Source of the DNA: Rhipidocladum racemiflorum | Lineage: Eukaryota; Streptophyta; Magnoliopsida; Poales; Poaceae | Assembly (NCBI GenBank): GCA_036346355.1 | Contig: CM070580.1 | Span: forward strand, 31,888,874-31,952,873 | Reading direction: 5' to 3' | Length of the DNA: 64,000 nt | In this document: positions 21,496 through 32,348 of the stretch, piece by piece | How positions within the stretch are numbered: position 1 is the stretch's first letter | How the letters are laid out: the number at the start of each line of letters is the position of its first letter | Program-made: the position numbers and the translations under genes | The notes under the pieces: model-generated | Told to the model about the DNA's origin: nothing | Databases searched by the model: none | What the model saw: only the letters and a program-made list of their open reading frames with translations

Positions 21496-21802
21496 GTGTT
21501 TAAAAATGCCAGAATATTAAATATAAGTATCAGTGACGGTTGGTTACGAACCGCCACTGATGTCTATTTCTCTAGTAGTGATAAGGTTTTTAACAATGCG
21601 GAAACTTTGTATATGTACCTAATGAATAAATAAAATTTAGTTCATTTCCCTAAATAATTGTGTACCGAATCCTCGGCGGCGGTTGACACCTCGGTGCTGT
21701 CCATAACATCGAACTAATGATGGTGATGTCTACAACTCCATACGTCTAACATGACAACGCTTGAGCCAGCACAGTACAATCCATGCCCAATTCCTACCTC
21801 TA

Positions 21803-22520
21803 ATTATGAATAACACGTATATTATAGGAGTTGCCTAATTTATGACGACCGATCTGGTCCCTACAAAAATGTGTAACTTGCCATACTTTGCCCCTAAGTT
21901 CATCGATGAATCATGGCCATGAAAACAGATCCGATCTGACATGTATCGGCAACAAATATAACTCCTATTACTTCGGGAAGTTTTGGAGGCTTCTCAGTCC
22001 CTCCACGTCTTCTTCATGCCAATTTGCAAATAAACCCTTCTACTTTCTCTAATTATGGATTGATCCCTGTAAATTACAAAGAGGTCCTTTGCGATTTTTT
22101 GTAAATATAAAAAAACCTTTTTCGGATTGCGTTTAGATCCCTGGTTCGCTACTTTACCGCAAAGACCCCCCCGTTAAATACATATCACAGATTAGCCCTT
22201 TTCTAATTTTTCATGATAGTTTCTGTAACGCCATGAAAAGGAAGGACAGTGGGTAGTACGTGCAGACTTTATGGCATGCATTCATATCTGATTTTTTTTT
22301 AAGAGTACAAAGATCGAAAAATATAACTTACACACGAATATCATATAGCACTTTTACACTCATACACATGTATGTGTTTATGCACTTTTATGCTCATATA
22401 TGTATACGTGTTTATGATATATGTTAAAAAAGTGATCGAAGGCTCAAGACCTCTATAGTGTGGGAATGCGCATGTGTGCATACTATTTTGTTTTCCAACC
22501 AAGCGGATTATCTGGAACCA
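21803..22520. other. Intergenic spacer, no gene recognised
   Basis: No coding or repeat structure that I can support, apart from short TATGTAT-type words near 22350-22420. Confidence 0.45.
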
Positions 22521-22539
22521 TGTATGAATTGAGCTAAGC

Positions 22540-23040
22540 TAAAAAAAGATTATTTCGAAAACTAGTCAATTCAATGATGACCCTTCATGGATTCACCTAT
22601 ATAGGCTGCAGTTAACGTTGTAAAAATAAGAGCTTGAATACCACTTGTAAATAATCCAAGAAACATGACCGGTGTAGGGACCTGTGCGTTTGGTTCGTGG
22701 GATGAGGTTGAATGGGATGGGATAGTCCTGTACCATTTGGTTCCATTATTTTAGGTGAACGAGATGGTTCAGCATCTAGAGGGAATATTCCTCAAAATTG
22801 TACCACTTGATCCAGAATGGGATGGTTCCATTCAAGCAACCAAACACATGGATGAGCTTTTTCTTAAACCATCTCATACATGTACCACTTGGTACAGGCA
22901 ACCAAACACAAAGGGGACTAAAGAAACAAGAATAACAACTACTAATTCATCCGCCAATATATTCCCGAAAAATCGAAAACTAAGCGTTTTGTGTAATATT
23001 CTAGGATGTTAATTGGTAAAAGGATTGGAGTTGGTTTAAT
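22540..23040 (-). pseudogene. atpI: Nuclear insertion of plastid DNA: 3' part of atpI
   Basis: Read on the - strand, 22915-23040 encodes KPTPILLPINILE and, after a frameshift, NILADELVVV. 22570-22680 encodes VMFLGLFTSGIQALIF and AAYIGES, ending GHH-like before the gene's natural end. These are consecutive parts of plastid ATP synthase subunit a (CF0 subunit IV). The two parts are separated by a MITE (22682-22913). The frameshift near 22960 and other changes show it is a decayed nuclear copy. The rps2-atpI spacer may extend left to about 22520. Confidence 0.85.
22682..22913. mobile_element. MITE inserted in the plastid-derived segment
   Basis: Ends CTGTGCGTTTGGTTCG and its inverse (CTTTGTGTTTGGTTGC) match at 12 of 16 positions. 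GGGAC occurs at both flanks (22677-22681 and 22914-22918). The interior is rich in GGATGG and CCATCTCAT words. This is a non-coding terminal-inverted-repeat element of the kind common in grass gene space. The superfamily is uncertain. Confidence 0.65.
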
Positions 23041-23957
23041 AGCTCCTAATTTTTATTCGGGTGAGACCCGCAAGTTCGATCCCAAGGATGATCACGCCAT
23101 CAGCCAGCAGTTCATCAACTCCCAGGCCCACCGGACCAGCGTCGGTCCTGTTCATAACAGGATTATTGTTTCTCCTTCGAAGACACTCGAATCAGACCTA
23201 CCAACAACGAATGACTGGTTAAATTTTCATGCACAAACATGAAGCATTGTTCACTATGATCGGGTGAGGAAAGATCAAGGCACAATCAGAATCTAACCGA
23301 ACCACAAAACAAACTCAGATTAAACTCAACATATTTCACACATAATGAATTAATTATTATGAATAGCATAATTCAACTAAAAACAAGAATAATTGTACCG
23401 GTGACAGCCTGGTGTTTCAGTAACCGATAAGCAATTAGTAGCATATGAATCCATTGTTGATCTCACCATGCTGCCCTGGTAGGCTGGTACATAAAATAAG
23501 CAGGTGCTTGGTGAGGTCATCACTCATCAGCACAAAGGCTTCAGTAGGTAGGAAAGCACTCATCGGTTAGATGGTCAAATCAACACTTAATGCAATGCAT
23601 AACCGTTGGCCAGCATCCATAACAAGAGAGACTGGTGAACCGTATCCAAGAGAGACAAGCTTTGAACCTACATAATCGACAAGAAAAAAAAAAGAAATTA
23701 ATGCCCTTACAAGCAGCAGGGGCAAAACTATAGAAAAAATCATCGGGGTTCACCACTTCAATTATTCTTACCATTTACTTGTTATTTGTCTCCCGGTGCT
23801 ACAAGATTTAGATCAAGAAGGTTCACATATACTATATATAGACTAACAAACACTAAATTCTTTTTGACTTGGTGTCCTGTGACACCGGGTAACTATAGTT
23901 ACCTCCGCCCCTGCTTATAAGCGTCATAAGATCGACCATAAAGCAAAATAGTCTGAA
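23041..23957. other. Spacer with an unrecognised GC-richer patch
   Basis: About 23060-23160 has coding-like base composition (frame containing RKFDPKDDHAISQQF), but I know no family for it and it has no start or splice support. The rest looks like downstream intergenic DNA of the elongin-B-like copy. Confidence 0.35.
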
Positions 23958-25356
23958 TCACCAGGACGACATGAAATCTTCTGGCCTTACGATGAAAACA
24001 TCCTCGAACTCATTGTCATATGATGCAATAACAAAGAAACAGTCTGTTATCTGTACAGAAGTTGCAACAGCTATTGAGAGCAGCAGCCATGGACACGCAT
24101 GTAAAACCCGGTAAAAAAAGCTTGTCCTTATTGACTCTTCTTTAAACAAAAGAGTAGACGCATGTAAATTCCATGGTTATGAATTGGGCGATGTAACTAG
24201 ACCATTTAAGGTAATCATCAAGGTATCTGTTTGGCTTGGCTGGAATGAGCCTATCACTGTATGAGTGGGTGGAGAAAAGCTTACGCTACCAATGGATGTG
24301 AGATTTGATTTTGTTCCAAAGTCCAAACCGATGATGACTCTTTTGCAAGGAGTGTCAGCAACTTATGTTTGTATGAATCTAAGATTGACAAAATGTACTG
24401 CGTCCTAGCATTGCAGATTCATGGCATCAGAGTCAAACGAAGTTATCGCAGATATACTTCAAATCACCAAGAGAAGAAGGGCGCTCCTAGAAAAACGAAG
24501 CATTTTTACAAAATAAGTAGTGGATGACAATAATAGTTGCCATATTAAATTTGCCATGAAAGGTTGCAAGTAAGAAGCACAGATAGCAACCACAAACAAA
24601 ACAAAGCAACAGGTTTCAAAAGAATATCCTTCTTAAAGGGAAAAGAAATAAAGAAAGTTCGCAACAAGCTAAAATGAAAATGAAACCAAATGTCTCAATC
24701 AACACAAATCCTGTGATTAGTTCTCCACCCATATCTGCAGAAGAAATCATTTACTACCAAATTTAGTGCTCTGCAACCAAGTAAATTATCAAAATAAATT
24801 TTAGCGGAAAGCCAAACAAGTAATGCTGTTACACAGTCAAAATAGAACAAAACCTTTTCTCAGCGTTAATGCAACAATGGCGTCATTTTCAACCTGTGGA
24901 CAGAATCAGACAAAATTCATTAAGTTATTGGACAGGAAAAGATATTAAAAAAAATCTGCTATAGCTAGCTACAAAATAATAGGCAATGTAATCACAAGTT
25001 TTTGGTGAGTTTAGAAAAGCTAGGGTTGAATTGACATATTTTTCGTATATACGAGTGTATCATGGTGGCTATAGAGTATGTGCAGATACAAGTTACACAG
25101 TTAATTTGCCAAAGTCATCGAGTCATCGAGTTAATTTGCCACAGTTAATATTGGTGCAATGGTACCTTCTGATTTGCCAAAGTCATCGAGTCATCCAATA
25201 CATCATTCGTTTCCAACAAGATCAGCCGTTGATTACTGGGAGGCTGATCGATAAGTGAATGCAGTTTTTGTTTGATGTTTAAAGTTGTCTCTGTTGGATC
25301 ACATTGTATGAAGTAGGCAGTCTTGTTTCTCTCCACTCGATGACTCGAATGTACAT
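23958..25356 (-). pseudogene. Elongin-B-like ubiquitin-domain gene copy, three exons, broken
   Basis: Exon 1 (25356-25166) starts ATGTACATTCGAGT (MYIRV) and encodes FIQCDPTETTLNIKQKLHSL and DQPPSNQRLIL, a ubiquitin-like fold. Exon 2 (24893-24854, 40 bp) encodes VENDAIVALTLRK between good AG and GT sites. Exon 3 (24019-23958) encodes DNEFEDVFIVRPEDFMSSW and a stop. The family is a small protein of about 94 residues resembling elongin B, an adaptor of the elongin BC complex. Two faults are visible. CATCGAGT is duplicated after codon 5, shifting frame by 8 bp, and the base before exon 3 gives AT instead of an AG acceptor. Introns are kept, so this is a DNA-level duplicate or a recently damaged gene, not a retrocopy. 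Confidence 0.8.
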
Positions 25357-26850
25357 TGCCTGCGTTAGGGAAAATGGCTCTCCGATGTCAGTAAACAGAC
25401 TATTTTCAAATGATTAGTTAAGCTGGATGTGTTGCTGACACCAATCCATCCCTTACTCCAAGAGAAGAATTAGGTCCAGCCTGTTTTGTTTGATACAAAC
25501 ATATAAGATGGGAACCTTAATGTAATGCTAACACATCCATACTATCTTCCAGAAATTTATCTTTCCTTTGGACACAGGCTGCTTAAAGATATTCGAAGGT
25601 GAACAGAGCTAGTTTGTATCCGATTGTCTGTTAATATGCAGTCTGTCAGCGAGGATACAATAAGAAAGATAGCAATGCATTCTGGTACACTCTACACAAT
25701 AAGCACCAACCATCAGCAGGCACATTTATGAGATATTAGTACTAAATTGACCCTATATGCATTTTATTCTAGACATTGATTCTTGAAAAGAGGGTTAGTA
25801 CAGAGACAGAATGAGGAACAGCAGATACCATTTATGTGAAATAGCGGAAAAGGCAAGGATTAGAAAATGATGTCTTCTCAGCTTTTCGGGCTAACATTCT
25901 GTGGAGCAATGCAAAGTTTACATAGGGTGTATTGTGGCCTGAAAGCTGCATCTAGGAGTTTGAGAGTAGAATCTAGCTCCCAGATTATGCAATATGTTGT
26001 ACATAATTCTCAAATTTGTATTTAGCATGAAAGATGAAGCAAGTTTTGTACCCTCAAATGGCAAAATAGCAACATAGAAAACAGATTTAAATGATACATA
26101 AATTGTGTAAAATAGGATTAACAGCAAAATACCTCTCATATCGAGCAGTGCTTCTGTGGTTTTCCTCCCAATATAAGTTGCACGAATCTTAAAGCAAGCG
26201 AAGGGGTAAGTAATCACCATCTACCATTCATTTATGCTTTAATAGTTGTGCAATTTTTAAAAGGAAGAGCATAGAAGCACCTCTCTATCAATCATGAGAT
26301 GCAACGAAAAATCTAGACATGAGAACCATGTATATTTGCAGGCTATAGCAGTTGATGCTGCATACTCTAAATTTCGTCATACTTTAGAAACCCTGCATGA
26401 CTACAATGTATACCCTATCATACAACATCAAGGTTCTTGAGTTTCAATGAACTCTGATGCACCAGTACTTAAACATCAATGCCATATCAATGCTAAGTTA
26501 CACCAGTACAGATTGTACAATCCATTGTCCAAGAAATGTATTAACTTACCTGGAACACACTAATATCAACAAAATAACTTATAACCATCAAGATTGTGCA
26601 AAAGAATAATGGATAACAAAGAACAACAAGGATGCAAATCTCTGATTTCCCAAATACACGCTAGAAATAAGACTGGCATTTAATATACTACAAGAACAAG
26701 GAGGACACAGAGCAGTAAGCAAGGGTTATGTTGTCCAATAGCATTGGGAAAAATTAAACCGCGACGGCTTTGATGCTACAATCAAGTAAACCTGAAAGGC
26801 ACCAAACCGAATAAAACATATGATAGCTAAACTGGTTTGTGCGAAGTTCT
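25357..26850. other. Spacer upstream of the elongin-B-like copy, no gene recognised
   Basis: AT-rich DNA that could contain the old promoter of the - strand gene copy. I see no further exon or clear repeat boundary. Confidence 0.4.
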
Positions 26851-27812
26851 GTCTTTAGCTGAGTCCTTTTTCAGTTTGTGTCGGAGTCTGAAGAAGTAGA
26901 ACGTTAGTTTTCGTTTTGTTCATAGTTTGGCTTGCCAGATGTGCTACATTGCCGCGTCCGAGCAGAACTCAAGTAGTTTTGATCCGAGTCAGATTTGAGT
27001 CAGTTATCTGTAATCTCTAGTGTATAAATATGAGCAATAAAGACCAGAAAAGCTGTGGTGGTTTTGCAGCACAAAAACTTCTTTCCATCTTCCTCTGGTT
27101 TCTCTCTGGTTCTAGTCTCTGTTCACCGTTTGTTCTGAACATCTCTGTTTATCAGAATATAGAGCAAGGGAGTTCAGAACAGCAAGGGAGTTCAGAACTG
27201 AAGTAGAGGAGAAACAAGCGCAGTTCGATGGATCGTTGGCGCTAAATACCTTTAAACAGTGTCTAGATACGCTAGTCGACACTAAACAACGAAAAAAATA
27301 ATTGAAACAGTACTAAACCAGAAGACTAAAGCAAGAGTATCAATCACAATAGATTAAACTGAAATCCACACTTTTACATTAAATTAATCAATGTATCAAA
27401 ACATAAATTTCATCGCATAAAATTCAATCTAGAATTTATACCCTCGTGTGCCTGCTCGCTACTGCTCCCGTGCACGCTCTTACGTGTTGCCTTTTTATGC
27501 TGTGCGCCGTCGCGTCAAGGACCCGTCGTCGAACCCTCACGTATCACGTTCATTTTATAATCCTGTGCTTAGCTTCGGCTTTACATGCCCGCATGCTAAC
27601 TAGCCATGCAACCTGACGTGCTCTTGGTGCTTTGATTCATTGCCTGCATGCATTATTTCACTTCTAGTTGTTCACTTCTAGTCAAATAGCAAAAACAAAA
27701 GTAGATTAATCAACATAAATATATTATCCCATCACAATTATTATTATTTGGCAAATCACTCAACAAAAAAAATAAAAATAAATCAACACGGTTTCGTTTT
27801 GATTTTACGACA
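26850..27812 (+). repeat. Probable LTR of the + strand copia remnant (limits uncertain)
   Basis: TATAAATA at 27022-27029 and AATAAA at 27037-27042 look like an LTR promoter and poly(A) signal. An 18-bp tandem pair AGCAAGGGAGTTCAGAAC lies at about 27165-27200. The stretch ends ACGACA two bases before a primer-binding site. I could not fix the left boundary or find a partner LTR. Confidence 0.4.
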
Positions 27813-27814
27813 CC

Positions 27815-27826
27815 TGGTATCAGAGC
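27815..27826 (+). other. Primer-binding site of the + strand copia remnant
   Basis: TGGTATCAGAGC, the initiator tRNA-Met complement, precedes a gag start by 16 bp. Confidence 0.85.
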
Positions 27827-27841
27827 TGCGGTTAAGAAGCT

Positions 27842-29555
27842 ATGGACCTACCGCCAAGTACGTCGGGGAGCGGCGGTGTGTCGGTGACCGGCGGTGAATC
27901 ATCGACAACAGGGAAGACACTCATGCGATCTCTAGGTGTATAGGCAGCAGTACGAGGGGCCGCACTGGTCGAAGAAGAGAATGACCAGGGAGCCCTCGCT
28001 GCAATCTCACAAGCCGTGCCTGATGCTGTGATGATGGAGATCGCAGAGAAAGAAACTGCCAAGGAGGCTTGGGACTTGGGAGGCCATTAGGGAGATGCGT
28101 ATTGGTGAGGATCGTGCCAAGAAGACTAGGGTGCAAGCACTGAAGAGGCAACTTGACCGCATGACCATGAAGGATTCAGATGGTATAGCCGAATTCTCAT
28201 AGAGACTCACCAGTTTGGTGGGTGAAATTCATGCTTTCGATGCTGATGTGAAGGATAGTGCAGTAGTTGAGAAGCTCTTCAGTGTTGCCCCTGATAAGTT
28301 TCTTCGAATCATCGGCACAATCGAGCAGTGGGGGCAGGGTTTCACTTTTTGTTTCGAACTCAAATTTTGACATCACAGCGGTATCAAAATTCGCGAAATT
28401 CGCTCATAACCGTTCGGTTCGAAAGTCAAATGAATTTGAAATCTAGTCAAAAAAGCTCGAAATATTCGAGCGAAATTCACGGTTTTCAAATGAAAACCGC
28501 TCGAAAAGGCTCGAAATTCGCTCGAAAAAACGTTGGGTTCGAAAACCGCTCGAAATTTGCTCGAAAAACCGATGGTAGTTGAAAAAATTGGGGGGGGGGG
28601 GGATGTAGAAAAATTAGGGAAAATTGTAAAAAAAAATTGTTGTAAAAATTGAAAAAAGCCATTAAAGGCCAAAAATGATATTTGAAGAATTACTTCAACA
28701 AATATTGCTTCTAAATATAATTGAATAAATATTGAAACATGCAGTGTGCTGTGGAGGTATAGTCTAAAATTCTGATTTAAATGTTGCACCTATTTGATCA
28801 ACTATGATTTTTGTAAGCTGTAGCAGATCCTGTAACAATGTATTTTCATTTATTTTTTATGCACTACAGTTGATTGTTTAATACTTACATTCGTGTTGAA
28901 TATTTAGTTATGATATGGCTCTCTCTCAAGATAATAGAAAAAATGATAGACGGTTTATCACTAGAGGTCTCATATAATTCTATATTGATTGTTGACAAGT
29001 TAAACCAGGGATTTTGATTTAGTCTAATGATCTCTTTGCAGTTTACATGTGATTTTAAGAAAAACTCAGTTGTACTTTCTGAATATAGGTCATGATTTTA
29101 TGGATAGCGCCCTTCTTGCCTCATGCTGCTGGTTTTTACAAGGATATATTGGTACTAAATATACTTCAATAAATATGACTACTAAATATACTTCAACAAA
29201 TAATTATACTAAACATACTTCAACAAATATTGCTACTAAATATATATAATTCAACAAATATTGCTACTAAATAAATTGAATGACTCAAAAACATCTTCAA
29301 ACTTTGTTTTTTTTAATAATGTTCACATCAAGGTCATAGGGTTATTAATACTAATTATGGAGAAATGTTGGATAATTTTTTTTCAAATTTTCAAATTTTT
29401 TTTGAATTTAAATTTGAATTTGAGCGAAATTCGAAATGGTTTTCTTTTTCGCTTGCGAGCGATACGAACGAAATTCGAGAAATTTCGTGAATTTTGTTCG
29501 AAAAGTTGAACCCTGAGTGGGGGGACATATCGGCCATGTCTCTAATCGATATCCT
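27842..29555 (+). pseudogene. Copia gag (UBN2) remnant, + strand, interrupted by a hAT element
   Basis: From ATG 27842 the sequence reads MDLPPSTSGSGG, then with stops and frameshifts EIAEKETAKEAWD, KRQLDRMTMKD and VVEKLFSVAPDKF, ending GTIEQWG at 28334. These are UBN2-type gag motifs. After the hAT insert and its target duplication the frame resumes as GDISAMSLIDIL at 29516-29555, then stops at a junction with a - strand copia element. The other end of the same element may be the reverse transcriptase fragment at 50467-51072. Confidence 0.75.
28335..29515. mobile_element. Non-autonomous hAT element (1181 bp)
   Basis: Ends CAGGGTTTCACTTTTTG and the inverse of CAGGGTTCAACTTTTCG, flanked by an exact 8-bp target duplication AGTGGGGG (28327-28334 and 29516-29523). 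The subterminal DNA on both sides is packed with TTCGAAAT/TCGAGC words. A poly-G run lies at about 28590-28601, and TACTTCAACAAATA words repeat at 29155-29270. No transposase is encoded. Its ends resemble the predicted right end of the hAT element at 3592. Confidence 0.9.
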
Positions 29556-30937
29556 TTGACACCTGAACCATATCCAACAAATATGCATTTTCTTGCTCTA
29601 GGTTCTAGTTTTTCATCACTCACATGAGCATAAACAGGACAACCAAATATTTTCAAGTTTGAATAATCAACTGGTTTACCTGACCAAACCTCTTTTGGAA
29701 TCTTAAAATCAATGGTTGAATTTGGAGAGTGATTAACCAAGTAAGAGGCTGTGGAAACAGTCTCAACCCACAAAACACGCTTGTCCCATAAATCTGCATT
29801 TGAAAGCATGCAACAGCTCTTTCCAGAAGAGTGCGATTCATATGCTCTGCCACACCATTTTGCTGAGGTTTACCTGGAACTGTCAAATGTCTTGCAATAC
29901 CATGATTAGCGCAAAACTGATTAAACTCACCCCAGCAAAATTCTAATCCATTATCGGTTCTAAATTTCTTGATTTTTCTGCCAGTTTGATTTTCAACTAA
30001 AGCTTTCCAATTCTTGAACACTGAAATAGCTTCATTCTTATGTTTCAAGAAATAAACCCAAACTTTACGAGAAAAATTATCAATGAAGGTAATCATGTAG
30101 CTACATCCTCCAATAGAAAGAAATTTAGAAGGATCCTAAAGATCAGAATGGACATAATCAATAATTCCTTTGGACTAATGAGTTGGAACAGTAAAACTGA
30201 CCCTATTTTGTTTACCAAAAATACAATGTTCGCAGAAATCAAGTTTGCCAATATCATTTAAATGTCCTTTCTTGCATAAAAGTTCACTCATGTGACCCAA
30301 GCGCATATGTCAAAGCTTGGTGATGTAAGGATTTGATGCTATTGTAGAAACAACTGTAGAACTTGTAATTGTAGAACCTTGCAAGTAGTAAAGACTATTG
30401 ATTCGATTGGCTTTCATAACAACAATGTTGCCTTTAGAAATCTTAAGAACACCATTTTCACCGGTATACTTATAACCCAAAGATTCAATCATGCCTAAAG
30501 AAATAAGATTCCTTTTCATTCTGGGAACATGGCGAACATTTGAGAGGGTTCTAACAATACCATCACGAGTTTTAATCTGAATAGAAACGATGCCAACAAT
30601 TTCAAGTGAAGACTCATCAGCAGTTACAACATCACCACTACCAACAGAATTATAAGTAGAGAACCACTCTTTAAATGGACAGATATGAAAAGTGCAAGTT
30701 GAATCAATAATCCAAGCAGTTCGATTCTTCAAGTTGGAAGTGATAATTATAGCATCACCATCATATTCATTTTCAACAAGACTAGCCTCAGCAGATTTAT
30801 TAGATTGTGACCTTTTATCTTTGTCTGACTTATTTTTCAACTTTAAACAATTGGAAATATCATGACCAACAATCTTACAATAACGGCAAAAATTGCTGGA
30901 TTTACATCCTCTTGACTTAGATCTAGACTTTGATCTA
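29543..30937 (-). pseudogene. Copia pol fragment: zinc knuckle, protease, integrase
   Basis: Read from 30937 down: CRYCKIVGHDISNC (CCHC knuckle, about 30890), a protease-like block with WIIDSTCTFHIC in place of the usual D-S/T-G (30700), then gag-pre-integrase (SLYYLQGS, about 30380). The integrase core at 30096-29653 gives FIDNFSRKVWVYF, FRTDNGLEF and PQQNGVAEHMNRT. The C-terminal KCIFVGYG...GYRL block ends at about 29543. A frameshift near 30300-30110 and another near 29800 break it. The protease catalytic glycine is replaced, so activity is unlikely. Confidence 0.8.
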
Positions 30938-30999
30938 TTAGACCATCTCCAAGCCTTTCCCGTCCCCGCCCCCGTTCCCCTCGGTATGGGAAAGAGAGG

Positions 31000-31990
31000 G
31001 CGTGGGAAAGGAATGCGCTGCTCCAAGTGAGTTCCGTCGCGCAAGGGAATCGTTCGGGATAGGAGAGACGATCCCGTGGAGGCGGGGTCTGCTGTAGCTT
31101 CCCTTCGCACTGTTCGCAAGCGTTGGCGAGCAACGAACTCGGTCTCGCGCCACGGCAAAGAAGCAGCGACTGGAGGAGCGGTGCTTCGTAGTTTTCGTCG
31201 ACGTTGCCGTTCAGCTTCACCGTGCGGCAAGGCACGACCGGACAGCGGGGTGGAGAGGCGAAGGTATTGCCGATTGTCCATGGTTTTCGTGATTGTGAAA
31301 GTAAGGTTTCGATTTGGGGAAGAAATAACCGGGTTGGGGGATCGATCTGTGAAACCAATTTGGGGGGAAACATGAAATACTCGATTGACTGGTCTTCCAA
31401 GACGGATCTCGTGTATCCATTGAGGGTATGGATTGGGGGGAGACCAATTAGTGAAACAACATTTGGGGGAAACATGATGTGGTGGATGGAGTCCAATTCA
31501 GAGATAGAAAAGGTCATTGGTTTGAGGGTTTCGATTTGGGGCCGAATCACGTTTATGGTTGAAAGATTTGGTTTAGGGTATGCTGAAACCATTGAATGCC
31601 CCCCTATTTTTTTCGATGGGAGTATTTCATTCTCCCAGCAGTAGTTTGTTCAGACTCCATGCCAACCTGTTGTACTACTGAATCACTCGAATGGAATGTA
31701 GATAGTGCACAACTCGCACGAAATGAGATTGGTTATATATGTTGCTATTGTCCAGTAATATGTGCATATAATTGTCCAGTTCGTTGGTGTGGTTGTAGCC
31801 GCATTGCTGTGGTTTTAGCACTGTGTTGAGGATCAGTATGTTGTTTGCAAGTATAATTGTAGCACTTCACATATTGTGTTGGATGTGTGTGGTTCAGACA
31901 TATCAAATTGTGCTATTAGGGCATGGCTGCATTATTGTCAATTGGTAGTGTCTATGGTAAAAGTCTTAAGCACAATGAAGCAATTCACTT
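31000..31990. other. Left noncoding region of the Harbinger element
   Basis: GC-rich to about 31260, then imperfect repeats of GATTTGGGG and TTTGGGGGAAACATGA words (31300-31560). No recognisable gene. It may contain the promoter and first exon for the ORFs to the right. Confidence 0.5.
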
Positions 31991-31994
31991 TTAG

Positions 31995-32348
31995 ATTGAC
32001 GCGCAAAAGCTTCGGAAGGTCATCTCCAAGCTACTAATGATGCTTGAGGATAAGGCTGACGACCTCAGGAAGGTCGTTGGAGAGAACTTCTGTACCAGCG
32101 ATGATAGTTGGGGCTACTACATGAACACGACTCTTCTACAAGTTGACGCGATAGCGGAGAGCTTGATGCAAATGTCATTGGACACTGTAGAGTATGGGGA
32201 TCTCACTGGTGGCAGTGAGGAGGATGAGGACATAGAGGTTGACGATGATGGTTCGCTTCACATTGCCGACTCGGATGACGCTAGCCTGGACTTGTGTGAC
32301 AATAGCGATTGGTCGGTGGAGTCCGATCGTTCCTGGCACCTGGGATAG
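31995..32348 (+). CDS. Unrecognised acidic ORF inside the Harbinger element
   Basis: The frame opens right after a TTTTAG acceptor-like site at 31994 and runs to TAG at 32346-32348; the first ATG is 32037, giving 103 residues. The N-terminal half is amphipathic and Leu/Lys-rich (KLRKVISKLLMMLEDKADDL) and could be helical. The C-terminal half is strongly acidic (GGSEEDEDIEVDDDG, ADSDDASLDL) and ends WHLG. I know no family for it. It sits in the element's 5' part, same strand as ORF1 and about 770 bp upstream, so it may be a first exon, a third element protein or a captured host exon. Codon use looks genuine, but no function is claimed. Confidence 0.5.
   Translation: MDAQKLRKVISKLLMMLEDKADDLRKVVGENFCTSDDSWGYYMNTTLLQVDAIAESLMQMSLDTVEYGDLTGGSEEDEDIEVDDDGSLHIADSDDASLDLCDNSDWSVESDRSWHLG

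Larger units (their letters stand above)
20721..21580. mobile_element. Non-autonomous CACTA element (860 bp) carrying 5S rRNA-derived modules
   Basis: It begins CACTACCACAAAA and ends TCTAGTAGTG, flanked by an exact 3-bp target duplication ATA (20718-20720 and 21581-21583). These are the features of CACTA (En/Spm) elements. Subterminal DNA repeats the word ATCAGTGGCGGTT or its inverse at least six times (about 20755-20905 and 21530-21562), the usual transposase-binding layout. The core holds four 44-bp tandem repeats and two 5S rRNA-like segments. It encodes no protein and would need a transposase in trans. Confidence 0.9.
20226..21802. mobile_element. Degenerate hAT-like non-autonomous element split by a CACTA element
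   Basis: The left end TAGACCTGGGCAATGGG pairs imperfectly with the inverted right end TAGAGGTAGGAATTGGG. Flanks GTTATGGG and ATTATGAA share a central TTATG and may be a decayed 8-bp target duplication. Inside are GGGC/GCCC-rich words typical of this repeat type. The CACTA element at 20721-21580 sits within it. No coding sequence. Confidence 0.5.

Noticed and set aside
22540..23040. Plastid sequence contamination
   Set aside because: It carries a frameshift and a MITE and is joined to nuclear DNA on both sides.
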